DNA from: GCA-020356105 sp964347475
GTDB lineage: Bacteria > Pseudomonadota > Alphaproteobacteria > UBA8366 > JADFVY01
Reading direction: 5' to 3'
Assembly: GCA_964347475.1 (NCBI GenBank)
Contig: CAYFYY010000011.1
Location: forward strand, 1 to 64,000
DNA: 64,000 bases
Every line of letters starts with the position of its first letter. The first letter of the stretch is position 1. Below are positions 7,508-15,552 of the stretch, piece after piece. A program made the translations under genes and the position numbers. The notes below the pieces were generated by a model. The model was not told where the DNA came from and did no database searches. It saw only the letters and a list, made by a program, of their open reading frames with translations.

Positions 7508-9454
7508 ATGAAGACGACAGATTCCCTGCGGGACATGGACGACGAATTCCGCCCGAGCGAGGGTACCCTGCAGGCGCTGATCGCGCCGTTCGTTGCCGTG
7601 CTGCTTATCTTCGGTGGCGTCGTGCTGTCGCTCGTGCTTACCGGAACGCGCGTGCAGGACGAGGCCGAGGTGCGCCGATCATTGCAGGTCGTCCAAAGGG
7701 CCTTCGAAATCGTCGGAACCGATCTCGGTCGCTTGGCGATCGGGATGGCACGGTCTGAACAAGCGGTCGAAAAACTGCGGAATGAGCTTGATCCAGCATG
7801 GCTGCAGTCGCGCATGGAGCCGATACGCGGGCAGTTCGGTGATGCCGGAATTGTCGTGGTCGGTGGTGACGACTCCTTGATTTATACGAACAGAGGCTTT
7901 GATGGTGTTCCGGACGCGGAGCGGCGACACGACTTTGCCCAAAGGGTTCGGGATCTTCCCGTCAACCCGCCGGACTCGGTTGCCGGATTTGTCACGGTGG
8001 ACGGGGTGCTTCATGTGGCCGCGGCGAGCATCATCGCGCCGCTAACGTCGGAGTCGGACGACGTTTCGGGCGCGAGCGCGCTCATCCTGCTGGTGCCAGT
8101 CAACGAAGGGCTGCTGGGCAAACTTTCGAGAGACTTCCTCATCGACGATCTGCGCGTCGAAATGCCGCCCGACATCGTGGCCAGCATCGGCATGCGAATT
8201 GAAAACCCCGAGGGCGGGACGATGGCGCTGATCACCTGGAAGCCCGCCGCGCCGGGCCGCGAATTGTTCGACTATCTTCTGGTACCGATCATGGTCGCGT
8301 CCCTGCTGGCTAGCTTGCTGCTGGCGACGTTTCTGCGCACTGCGCTCCGTACTGCCCAGCAACTGAAAAAGGGTGCCGCGGCTCTCGCTGAAAGCGGGGT
8401 CGAGCTTGAACACAGTGAGACCAAGCTGAAAGCGATCATTGACGGCGTTGCCGACAGCATCATCACCATCGATGAACGCGGCCTGGTCACGTCCGTGAAT
8501 GCCTCCACGCAGCGGATTTTTGGCTACGATGCCGAAGAAATGCTCGGACAACCTGCGGACATGCTGATCATGGATGGGTCGAAAGCGGTAAACGCCGACG
8601 GCAAGGCGAGAGTTCTGCGTGCCGATCCGTCGGTTCACGAAACCGAATACCGCGATTTTTCCGGTCGGCGGAAAGACGGGGGACGTTTCACGCTCGATAC
8701 GGCCATCTCTCATGTAACGTATCGCTCTGCGACAATCGCCATCGCGATCATGCGCGATGTCACCGAGCGCCGGCGCGCGGAGGAAACCCTGAATCTCCTA
8801 TCGACAGGCATGGCCCTCGTCGACCGTGATTGCAGGCTGCTCCTCGCCAACCGCAGCGCGACCCGGCTACTCGACGCTGGTGACGGGTTAACCATTGCGC
8901 ACGGCCGGATTGGAGCGGTTCGGCGACAGCAGGTCGAGCAGCTCCGCGATCTTGTCGACCGTGCCTGCACCGCCGACGAACCGGACACGCCCGAAGCGAC
9001 GTTTGCCGGGGTCATGACAATCGACCGCGGTGACGATGTCCGGCCCCTGTCCATTATGGTTGCGCCGGTGCAGATGAGCACCGAGTCCGAGGGAAACTCA
9101 CAGGTGGCGGCAATATTCATCCGAGATCTGGAAGTCCGGCAGTCGGTCCCGCCGGAAATCCTCGCCAAGCTCTTCGGACTGACCCCGGCCGAAGCGCGAG
9201 TCGTTGTTGAATTGGTGAAGGGCAAAAGGCCACAAGAGGTTGCCGATGATCTGAGCGTTAGCCTCAATACGGTCAGGAATCAGCTCAAGCAAATCTTCAG
9301 CAAGACCAACACCGGCCGCCAATCCGAACTGATATCGCTGGTCCTTTCCAGTGCGGCGTTCGTGTCCGAGCACGGTCTCGTCATAGATGAGGACGCCGAC
9401 GATGGCGGATCGAACTGGTGCCGACCCGATGCGGAGCGAAGTGAATCGGCATAA
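7508..9454 (+). CDS. Membrane-anchored sensor with PAS domains and LuxR-type HTH output
   Basis: 648 residues. TM1 at about 26-45, an extracytoplasmic sensor region (about 46-256, CHASE4-like in layout), TM2 at about 257-276, a PAS domain (about 303-420, containing GVADSIITIDERGLV and MRDVTERRRAEE), a second PAS-like region (425-540), and a C-terminal LuxR helix-turn-helix at about 553-615 (LTPAEARVVVELVKG ... SLNTVRNQL). There is no kinase or receiver domain, so it looks like a one-component regulator that binds DNA while tethered to the membrane. It sits directly upstream of the pilin cluster, which makes pilin control a reasonable guess. ATG 7508 follows CAACAGG; the in-frame region upstream does not look coding. 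Confidence 0.82.
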   Translation: MKTTDSLRDMDDEFRPSEGTLQALIAPFVAVLLIFGGVVLSLVLTGTRVQDEAEVRRSLQVVQRAFEIVGTDLGRLAIGMARSEQAVEKLRNELDPAWLQSRMEPIRGQFGDAGIVVVGGDDSLIYTNRGFDGVPDAERRHDFAQRVRDLPVNPPDSVAGFVTVDGVLHVAAASIIAPLTSESDDVSGASALILLVPVNEGLLGKLSRDFLIDDLRVEMPPDIVASIGMRIENPEGGTMALITWKPAAPGRELFDYLLVPIMVASLLASLLLATFLRTALRTAQQLKKGAAALAESGVELEHSETKLKAIIDGVADSIITIDERGLVTSVNASTQRIFGYDAEEMLGQPADMLIMDGSKAVNADGKARVLRADPSVHETEYRDFSGRRKDGGRFTLDTAISHVTYRSATIAIAIMRDVTERRRAEETLNLLSTGMALVDRDCRLLLANRSATRLLDAGDGLTIAHGRIGAVRRQQVEQLRDLVDRACTADEPDTPEATFAGVMTIDRGDDVRPLSIMVAPVQMSTESEGNSQVAAIFIRDLEVRQSVPPEILAKLFGLTPAEARVVVELVKGKRPQEVADDLSVSLNTVRNQLKQIFSKTNTGRQSELISLVLSSAAFVSEHGLVIDEDADDGGSNWCRPDAERSESA

Positions 9455-9852
9455 CGCCACAGAACAAATGCCGGTTCCGTTCCGACGCGTCGTCACCGGC
9501 AATGACATCGGCGCACTGGGGTCAGTTCATACGCCATATTTCAGCAGAGAAACTCGCATTCGTATGAACAAGAGCCAATTTTCCGGGTATTTGTGTCGAA
9601 TATAATTTTACAATAAAACAAACAATTATTTAACATCCTTAGTACAGGCAGACTACATAACTGGAAATATTTTATTTGTATTTTACGTGTTTAATCAACT
9701 TCTAGTCCAATTGGGTCATGATGCTCCGGTGGACCATAGCTATGTTTGGGTCCTTGCGTAACGAGCCCCGGCCGCGAGAGTGGTTCAAGCGTGGTTCAAG
9801 GGCCCGAGACGCGGAATTCGATGGGAAAATGATCGAAAACGAGGAAAGAAAT
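9455..9852. other. Intergenic region upstream of pilin gene 1
   Basis: 398 bp without a convincing gene. From about 9580 to 9710 it is very AT-rich, unlike its surroundings, and leads into the element at 9703-9720. It is the likely promoter and leader region of the first pilin gene. No ORF in it has coding character. Confidence 0.5.
9703..9720. repeat. Pilin-upstream element, copy 1
   Basis: TAGTCCAATTGGGTCATG, containing the palindrome CCAATTGG, 133 bp before the pilin 1 start. The same 18 bases recur at 10466-10483, and a close variant occurs at 11085-11102. Position and conservation suggest a regulator-binding or core promoter element shared by these genes. Confidence 0.6.
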
Positions 9853-10035
9853 ATGTCGTTTATCAAGGCTTTCCTGAAGGACGAGGCTGGCGCCACCATG
9901 ATCGAGTATGGTCTGGTCGCGGCGCTTGTTTCGGTTGCTGCGATCGTCGCGCTTCAGTTGCTGGGCGCCGAATTGCAGGTCATCTTCAATACGGTTTCGA
10001 GCTATCTGGCGAGTGCCTCGGGCGGACCGACCTGA
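9853..10035 (+). CDS. flp: Flp/Fap family pilin 1
   Basis: A 60-residue type IVb prepilin. A short basic leader MSFIKAFLKDEAG ends at the glycine cut by the CpaA/TadV peptidase. The mature protein begins ATMIEYG, with the conserved Glu at +5 and Tyr at +6, followed by the hydrophobic assembly helix LVAALVSVAAIVALQLLG. GAGGAAAG precedes the ATG. It is the major subunit type of Tad pili for surface attachment. Nearly identical to pilin 2, with its own upstream element and terminator. Confidence 0.95.
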   Translation: MSFIKAFLKDEAGATMIEYGLVAALVSVAAIVALQLLGAELQVIFNTVSSYLASASGGPT

Positions 10036-10088
10036 TCGAGAGCTTCAGGCCGCGGCCAAGGTCCAGGTCGCAGCCAGTCAGATACGGA

Positions 10089-10116
10089 GAAGGGCGATGC
10101 CGACGCGTCGCCCTTC
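10089..10116 (+). terminator. Hairpin terminator after pilin 1
   Basis: Perfect 9-bp stem GAAGGGCGA/TCGCCCTTC with a short loop, 54 bp past the pilin 1 stop. The following tract (ATTCTG) is only weakly T-rich. Confidence 0.6.
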
Positions 10117-10465
10117 ATTCTGTCTGAAATGCAGTGGTGGCACTCGGGGCCAGGAATAGGTGCCGGTGTCCCTGCGGTCATGAGGGGGTGGAAAAGCCGA
10201 CGGACGCTGTCGATTATCGCCAGCGGTCGAACAAAATGCAGACCGAAATAGTAAACAAGAAGTTAATTCGAAAAACTTGTGCGAAAATACAATTTTTCAT
10301 GATTCAAGAAAGTTACATGCGGCGATCAAAAATCATGACACTGCAATCACTGGATGTTTTCATGCAGAAACGCCTGGTTTTCGCGGATCTCCCACGGAAC
10401 ATGACGAATCATGGCTATGATGTTCATTGGATTTGCTTCTATTCCTAACTGATATTTTTCGGTTT

Positions 10466-10483
10466 TAGTCCAATTGGGTCATG
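10466..10483. repeat. Pilin-upstream element, copy 2
   Basis: Exact second copy of TAGTCCAATTGGGTCATG, 111 bp before the pilin 2 start. The flanks differ from copy 1, so the conservation is limited to the element itself. Confidence 0.6.
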
Positions 10484-10593
10484 TGTCGTTAAGATCTGAG
10501 TCGTACGATCCCCCCACGCCTCGAACGCTAAATCACAGTTCTGTGCGGACGGTTGGGGTGGAATGTTTTAATTCGTACCGAGGAGTACCTTTT

Positions 10594-10776
10594 ATGTCGT
10601 TCATCAAAGCATTTCTGAAGGACGAGTCGGGCGCCACCATGATCGAGTACGGCCTGGTTGCCGCGCTTGTGTCGGTTGCGGCCATCATTGCGCTCCAGCT
10701 TCTGGGCGCCGAACTGCAAGTTATCTTCAATACGGTTTCGAGCTATCTGGCGAGCGCCTCGGGCGGCCCGACCTGA
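10594..10776 (+). CDS. flp: Flp/Fap family pilin 2
   Basis: A 60-residue prepilin with leader MSFIKAFLKDESG, cleavage before ATMIEYG, and the helix LVAALVSVAAIIALQLLG. It differs from pilin 1 at only two positions (Ala12 to Ser, Val32 to Ile). GAGGAG lies 8 bp before the ATG. Such close paralogues could be interchangeable subunits or dosage copies. Confidence 0.95.
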   Translation: MSFIKAFLKDESGATMIEYGLVAALVSVAAIIALQLLGAELQVIFNTVSSYLASASGGPT

Positions 10777-10834
10777 TACCGGGATCTTCGGACAAGGGCC
10801 CGGTTTTCGAACCGGTCCAGTTGTCAGACAGACG

Positions 10835-10860
10835 AGGGCGGCGCGGAAACGTGTCGCCCT
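10835..10860 (+). terminator. Hairpin terminator after pilin 2
   Basis: Outer stem AGGGCG/CGCCCT with an inner CGCG/CGTG helix and a GAAA loop, followed by GTTCTGTT. It lies 58 bp after the pilin 2 stop, in the same relative place as the pilin 1 terminator. Confidence 0.6.
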
Positions 10861-11084
10861 GTTCTGTTGCGATACGGAAATATAAATAATAAAGCTCTAA
10901 AACAGAATCGAAAAACAGCCTAGAATAGTATCGATTGGCAATGGGAAAATAGATTTATGGCACGATGATCCATTTTCAGCCAAGGTTTAGTTAGGAATAT
11001 CCGGCAAGTTTTTGATGCGATAGCCCGTTTCGATAATAAGCTTTCTAAAATGCAGGCAGAATTGCGGACGATTATGCTGACCAT

Positions 11085-11102
11085 TGGCCAATATGGGTCA
11101 TG
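11085..11102. repeat. Pilin-upstream element, copy 3 (variant)
   Basis: TGGCCAATATGGGTCATG: the half CCAAT and the block GGGTCATG are kept, with one extra base between them compared with copies 1 and 2. It ends 133 bp before the pilin 3 start, the same distance as copy 1 from pilin 1. Confidence 0.5.
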
Positions 11103-11235
11103 AGCGTTGCCGTCCTACCCGTTATGCTCGCGGCAATGGTGAGTTGGAAGTACATCGTCGTCGGCTGGGACGACGTTGGCATCTGCCGAAGATTTGTTGA
11201 TTTGTATTAGAGAACTTTGGTGCCAGGAGAGTACG

Positions 11236-11418
11236 ATGTCATTTTTGAAGGCTTTCTTGCGGGACGAGTCCGGCGCGACGCTGATCGAATATGGCCTGGT
11301 TGCCGCGTTGGTATCGGTCGCTGCGATCATTGCCCTGCAGCTGCTAGGGTCGGAATTGCAGGTCATCTTCAACACGGTGACAAGTTATCTGGCCAGTGCG
11401 TCGGGCGGACCGAGCTGA
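11236..11418 (+). CDS. flp: Flp/Fap family pilin 3
   Basis: A 60-residue prepilin with leader MSFLKAFLRDESG, cleavage before ATLIEYG, and the same C-terminal pattern ending YLASASGGPS. It is slightly more diverged than pilins 1 and 2 (Leu4, Arg9, Leu16, Ser38). AGGAG lies just upstream, followed by a strong terminator. Confidence 0.95.
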   Translation: MSFLKAFLRDESGATLIEYGLVAALVSVAAIIALQLLGSELQVIFNTVTSYLASASGGPS

Positions 11419-11465
11419 GGTAACTCCGCGCAGGTCGTTGACCGAGACCCACCCGCATTCTACGT

Positions 11466-11500
11466 AGGGCCGACACTGCCGTGTGTCGGCCCTGTTTTTT
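11466..11500 (+). terminator. Rho-independent terminator after pilin 3
   Basis: Perfect 11-bp stem AGGGCCGACAC/GTGTCGGCCCT with a 6-nt loop, followed by GTTTTTTA. The strongest of the pilin terminators. It overlaps the end of the convergent glycosyltransferase gene. Confidence 0.88.
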
Positions 11501-11938
11501 ATCGGCGGGTTTGTACCTTGCTCTCGATCGCAGTATCGACACGAAAAACAATCGCCGCAAAGAAGCCCGCATAAACCAGTGGTGACAGTGAGATCCCGGT
11601 CACCTCGACAAGTTGCCACCACCACCAGGCCGGTTGCAACCAAACCAGCAGCAACATGATCTTCTCCCAAGAACGGAGCCCCCGCTCCAACGCATGGGCG
11701 AGATACAGGCCGATGGCGAACAACATGAATGGCAAGTCGTAATCGTAGAGGAATGGGGTAGCCAGCGGCACACCGGCGAGAATGGCAGCAGCACGCAGGT
11801 TTGGGGGTGCACCTTGCCACCAGATCCAGGCGACTACCGCGACCACGAGTGACGCGCTTATGACCTGCGCAACCATGCCGACGAAATCGGAAAACCCGGC
11901 AAGGCGAACGGCCATGTAAATGGTTGGTATTCGCGACC
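11499..11938 (-). CDS. GT87-type membrane glycosyltransferase, C-terminal part
   Basis: Reading minus strand from the repeat at 11925-11938, the frame gives SRIPTIYMAVRLAGF and continues through several hydrophobic segments (VVAVVAWIWW, FMLFAIGLYLAHAL, IMLLLVWLQPAWWWW) to the stop at 11499. The upstream part at 12169-12966 ends ...WSRIP, so the two pieces join in frame through the shared 14 bp TGGTATTCGCGACC. In the assembly they are separated by about 230 bp that includes an N gap. The product and family are discussed at the N-terminal part. Confidence 0.65.
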
Positions 11939-11958
11939 GGATAATCAGAGAAGCGAAG

Positions 11959-12158
11959 ATGACTATAAAGAAAATTCGAAAGCGTCTTGTGGATTTAGAA
12001 AAGTCTCACACCGACATAGATGTTTCGAAAATTGGAGAAATATTGAACGCACTTCTTAGTGATTTAAATCAGATTCCTCCTGAGACACAGCCCTCAACGA
12101 TATTTTCCTCACAGAGTATTGATGGTATCCTCCAACTTGTGAACCAATCCGACCATGA
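11959..12158 (+). CDS. Partial AT-rich ORF inside the glycosyltransferase interruption
   Basis: Starts MTIKKIRKRLVDLEKSH and runs 66 codons into the N gap without a stop. Composition is clearly more AT-rich than the flanking genes (many AAA, ATT, TTA codons), which suggests foreign origin. The visible part is charged and probably helical. I do not recognise it. It could be the 5' end of a gene on an inserted element whose remainder is lost in the gap, or a misplaced contig end. Confidence 0.4.
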
Positions 12159-12168
12159 NNNNNNNNNN
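12159..12168. other. Assembly gap (10 N)
   Basis: Ten N of probably arbitrary length. The 14 bases right after the gap repeat those at 11925-11938, so the intervening segment is either an insertion with a 14-bp duplication or a joining artefact. Confidence 0.95.
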
Positions 12169-12966
12169 TGGTATTCGCGACCAGGGAAGCTCGCCGACTG
12201 CCAGGTATTGGCGCGCTTCGGCCGGTATGCCGAGGTAACTCCACCAGACACCGGGCCCCAGCAGGATCCAGGATAAAATGAAGCAGCCGGCGACGGTCGC
12301 CAACAGGGACGCCAATACCTTCCATTCGCGGCCTGCGAGAAGCGCCGGGAGGATCAGGATCGCCAATTGCGGCTTCGCTGTCGCCAGACCGAAGAGCAGG
12401 CCGGATAGCAGGGGGCGACGGTCAAGAGCCAAGAGTCCGCCACCGAGGCACAGGGCGAACAGAAGTCCGTTCTGCCCGGCAAAAAGGGTCTGCGCAACGG
12501 CTGGGGCACCGGCTGCCATGACAAGGGCGACCGGCGGCAACGCAATCCTGCGCAACACCACAAGAATCGCTGCGAATGGCAGTGTCTGCCACAGTGCCAA
12601 AGCGGGGAAATACGGCAGTATTGCGAGCGGAGCAACCAGCAGCAGATACGTAGGCGGATACATGAACGCCAAGTATCCGATGTCATGCGAGCCCACCAAC
12701 GCGATCTGGGTCGACAGCATGAACTCGCGATCATAGACCATCGCTGCTTGGCCGCCGAGAACCGCTTCGGAAGCGGCATAGAAGGCAACGAAATCGTGTC
12801 CGGTCACGAATCCGCCGGGATTGACCAGCGTCGGGCCTTCGTGCATCCAGGTCTGCCAGAGGGAAGGTCCGAAATAGATGAGGCTGCTCGCCAATGCGAC
12901 AAGCAGAACGGTGGCCCAAAGCAGACCCAACCGTTCCAGGCTCGCGTGAAGCGATCGCGTGTTCAT
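12169..12966 (-). CDS. GT87-type (DUF2029) membrane glycosyltransferase, N-terminal part
   Basis: About 266 residues from ATG 12966 to the gap. TM1 (about 11-35) is followed by a periplasmic loop with GGFVTGHDFVAFYAASEA, whose Asp fits the catalytic position of GT-C enzymes. Then come MYPPTYLLL and alternating hydrophobic segments, including RRPLLSGLLFGLATAKPQL typical of DUF2029/GT87 polyprenyl-phosphate mannosyltransferase-like proteins. It should transfer a sugar from a lipid carrier at the outer face of the membrane; donor and acceptor are unknown. Given its place between pilin genes, a role in pilin or envelope glycosylation is possible but unproven. GAGGAG precedes the start. Confidence 0.72.
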
Positions 12967-13278
12967 CCCGATCAAATCTCCTCGCAGTGCGGCCGCTGTG
13001 CAAGATGATTCATGTGAACACCGCGATGATGGGTATTATGCGAAAACATGTATACATGAATTTATATCATGTATCTTAAAATTTTATTGAAAACATTAAT
13101 GCTACAAAATTCGAAAAACTGGAATCATTTCCTGATTTTTATTTGATTTGTTAACGAGTGGTTAGGGCCGAAATGCCATACTTCGGGCGGTTACGCGTCC
13201 GGGAATATGGCACGGGTGGTGCGGCCGGAAGCGCGATTGGATTTGGTCAAATTATGTGTTTTTTTGGGGAGAGTATCA
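12967..13278. other. Intergenic region upstream of pilin 4
   Basis: 312 bp between divergent genes, AT-rich from about 13010 to 13155. It contains TTAACGAGTGGTTAG at 13151-13165, one mismatch from the CtrA consensus. No convincing copy of the 18-bp pilin element is present, so pilin 4 may be regulated differently. Confidence 0.45.
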
Positions 13279-13461
13279 GTGAACTTCATCAAATCGTTTC
13301 TGAAGGACGAGTCGGGCGCAACCATGATCGAGTACGGTCTGGTCGCTGCTCTTGTTTCGGTCGCAGCCATCATTGCGCTGCAGATCCTCGGCGCCGAACT
13401 GCAGGTCATTTTCAATACGGTGTCCAGCTATCTGTCGGCGGCGTCCGGCGGGCCCAGCTGA
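13279..13461 (+). CDS. flp: Flp/Fap family pilin 4
   Basis: A 60-residue prepilin with a GTG start, leader VNFIKSFLKDESG, cleavage before ATMIEYG, helix LVAALVSVAAIIALQILG and C-terminus YLSAASGGPS. It is separated from the other three by the glycosyltransferase and is the copy closest to the assembly genes. A GGGGAGAG purine tract precedes the GTG. Its promoter region lacks the shared 18-bp element. Confidence 0.93.
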   Translation: MNFIKSFLKDESGATMIEYGLVAALVSVAAIIALQILGAELQVIFNTVSSYLSAASGGPS

Positions 13462-13514
13462 CAACTGACTGCGCGGCACCAAGGTTGGGTGTCGCATTGC
13501 CAGGCAGTGGAGTC

Positions 13515-13540
13515 GGGAGCGCAGGGCAACTTGCGCTCCC
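13515..13540 (+). terminator. Hairpin terminator after pilin 4
   Basis: Perfect 9-bp stem GGGAGCGCA/TGCGCTCCC with an 8-nt loop, 53 bp after the stop codon. The tail GTTGCC is not T-rich. Confidence 0.5.
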
Positions 13541-13784
13541 GTTGCCGTGCCTGCGACCCGATCCCGGGGCAGCAGTTGACCATGAACTTGTCGCCGGACG
13601 GGCCGGTCTGTTTCCGGTCGCGATGCATCGCCGTTTGGACCTGCGTTTTGCGATCAAGTCTGGCACGATGCTTGCTTCGAGAGCCGGATTGTCTGCGGCG
13701 GGCGCTGTGTCAGTGGCCAAGGCCGCTTCGAATCGACGCCGCAGACGAACTTCATTTTCGCGAAGTGTGAACAGGTTGGGCCGG

Positions 13785-13799
13785 TTAAGACTAATTTAA
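13785..13799. promoter_or_regulatory. CtrA-type box upstream of the cpa/tad operon
   Basis: Exact TTAA-N7-TTAA (TTAAGACTAATTTAA), 139 bp before the cpaA start. In Caulobacter CtrA controls pilus genes (established), so this box fits the operon it precedes. Confidence 0.6.
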
Positions 13800-13937
13800 T
13801 CAAGCACGTATTTAATATAGCCGTGCTCGTGTGCCTGCTGCTTCGGCGGCACATGCGGCGGTGTGCCGTCGCATCGACACGCACCTGAGATGTTCGGAAA
13901 TGCCAACGAAATGACACGTAGGGGAACGGAGTAGCAT

Positions 13938-14444
13938 ATGTTCGAGAGTGTCCCGGCGAGTCAGGTGTCGGTCGCCTGTTTCGTTGCGCTGCTGCTGGTT
14001 GCGGCGGCCTCGGATATCGTATCGTACAGAATCCCCAACGTGGTGGTTCTGGCCATCCTGCTGCTCTACCCTGTGTATGTGGTCGTTACGCCCTCCGATG
14101 TTGACTGGCCTTGGGCGCTGGCGGTCTTTGCGGCCGCTATCGTCGTCGGCATGGGCCTGTCCGCGGCCGGCATTTTCGGTGCGGGGGATGCCAAATTGCT
14201 GGCCGCGGTTCTGTTGTGGGCCGGCCCCGTTCTCGCACCGCTCACACTTCTCATATGCGCGATCGCCGGCGGCATTATTGCCGCGATCATGATGACGCGC
14301 GCACGATTCATACTGGCCGGTGCATTTGAATCGCTCGGCAGCCCGACGTTGAGCAATGCAATGCTTGCCAAGAATATGCCGTACGGCGTCGCGATTACGG
14401 CCGGCGGATTGTTTGTGGCCTGGGTTCTCTTGACCGCAGTGTGA
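13938..14444 (+). CDS. cpaA: Prepilin peptidase CpaA/TadV
   Basis: A 168-residue polytopic inner-membrane aspartic peptidase (A24 family, short form without the methyltransferase domain). The two catalytic aspartates are visible in AASDIVSYRIPN (about residue 24) and in the GxGD motif GAGDAKL (Asp about 80). It cleaves Flp prepilins after the leader glycine. It is the first gene of the operon, 28 bp before cpaB. Confidence 0.93.
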   Translation: MFESVPASQVSVACFVALLLVAAASDIVSYRIPNVVVLAILLLYPVYVVVTPSDVDWPWALAVFAAAIVVGMGLSAAGIFGAGDAKLLAAVLLWAGPVLAPLTLLICAIAGGIIAAIMMTRARFILAGAFESLGSPTLSNAMLAKNMPYGVAITAGGLFVAWVLLTAV

Positions 14445-14472
14445 CCCAGGGTTCCTTTAGGAGGCCGCAATT

Positions 14473-15534
14473 ATGAACGCAAGAAACATTATCGTGCTCG
14501 TCATTGGCTTGGCCATCGCCAGCGGCACCGGTTTCATGATGTGGAAGTTCCTTAACGCCAAGCAGAACGAGATCAAGGCGCAAGTCCAAAACGAACGACA
14601 GAAGGTTCCGCCGCAGATTCCCACGGTCAAGGTCCTGGTTGCCAAGTCTGACCTCGTGGTCGGCACCCAGATCGGCCGTGAGAACCTTCACTGGCAGACC
14701 TGGCCGCAGGAAAGTGTGGCCCCGACCTATGTGGTGGAAGGCAACAAGATCACGGATGCGGGCAAGAGTGAGGAAAAACGGCTGACGATTGAGGATTTCA
14801 TCGGCGCCGTCGTCCGATTGCCGATCGCCGCCGGTCAGCCGCTGACGCCGGGCCTGGTGGCCCGCGCGGGCGATCGTGGGTTCCTTGCCGCGGTGCTGCA
14901 GCCCGGCATGCGCGCGATGTCGGTTGGCGTGAGCGTGGTGTCCGGTATTTCCGGTTTCATCCTGCCCGGCGATCGGGTTGATATCCTTTGGGACGTAAAG
15001 AGTTCCAGCAAGGGTTATCCGTTCACCCAGACGTTGATGCGCGACATTCGCGTCATCGCAATCGACCAGAAGACCCAGGCATCCGGCGCGACACCGGCAA
15101 AGACGATTACGCTGGAACTGACCCCGGTACAGGCCGAGGCGCTGTCCCTGGCAAGCAATATGGGCTCGTTGGAGTTCGTGCTGCGCAGCATCGCGCCGGA
15201 CAAGGAAGAGCAAAAACTATTGGCCAGCGCCGGTGACGGCCTGTTGCAAGTCAGCATGACGGACGGGACGCAAGCCGGTTCGCTTATTGGTGCGGACCTT
15301 CTTGCCGTATCCCGGGAGTCGACGCGAGAGGATATCACGCGCGACAGCTGGACCGTGGAACGCGATCTCCTCTTCGGTGGGAAAAAGCCCAAGAAACTCC
15401 TTGTCGCCCCGCCGCCGCCAACAACGAGAACCACCGGCTCCGGCACCAGGCGCGCGGCTACGACCAGTGGATCGAGCCGGGTCAGGATCGAAGTGGTGCG
15501 CGGCACCAAAGTCCAGGCGATCAAGGTCAAATAG
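14473..15534 (+). CDS. cpaB: Flp pilus assembly protein CpaB/RcpC
   Basis: A 353-residue periplasmic protein anchored by an N-terminal hydrophobic segment (IIVLVIGLAIASGTGFMMW). A SAF-like region follows (VLVAKSDLVVGTQIGRENLHWQ), then the RcpC core with GFILPGDRVDILWDV. The C-terminus is basic and Ser/Thr-rich (about 310-345). It is thought to support the secretin channel of the Tad pilus. GGAGG precedes the ATG. Confidence 0.92.
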   Translation: MNARNIIVLVIGLAIASGTGFMMWKFLNAKQNEIKAQVQNERQKVPPQIPTVKVLVAKSDLVVGTQIGRENLHWQTWPQESVAPTYVVEGNKITDAGKSEEKRLTIEDFIGAVVRLPIAAGQPLTPGLVARAGDRGFLAAVLQPGMRAMSVGVSVVSGISGFILPGDRVDILWDVKSSSKGYPFTQTLMRDIRVIAIDQKTQASGATPAKTITLELTPVQAEALSLASNMGSLEFVLRSIAPDKEEQKLLASAGDGLLQVSMTDGTQAGSLIGADLLAVSRESTREDITRDSWTVERDLLFGGKKPKKLLVAPPPPTTRTTGSGTRRAATTSGSSRVRIEVVRGTKVQAIKVK

Positions 15535-15552
15535 GGTCACACGCAAAGGGTA

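Larger units (their letters stand above)
10036..10593. other. Intergenic region between pilins 1 and 2
   Basis: 558 bp. It holds the pilin 1 terminator, a long AT-rich stretch (about 10230-10465) and the second copy of the pilin-upstream element. A 104-codon open frame (10134-10448) has no RBS, homology signal or coding character, so I do not call it. Confidence 0.5.
10777..11235. other. Intergenic region between pilins 2 and 3
   Basis: 459 bp. It contains the pilin 2 terminator, an AT-rich stretch (about 10875-11060) and the variant pilin-upstream element at 11085-11102. No gene is evident. Confidence 0.5.
13462..13937. other. Intergenic region between pilin 4 and cpaA
   Basis: 476 bp without a supported gene. 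It holds the pilin 4 hairpin, a GC-rich middle part, and an AT-rich patch with an exact CtrA-type box about 140 bp before cpaA. It is the probable promoter of the cpaA-tadC operon. Confidence 0.5.

Noticed and set aside
10134..10448. 104-codon ORF between pilins 1 and 2
   Set aside because: No ribosome-binding site, AT-rich noncoding composition, overlaps the likely pilin 2 promoter region.
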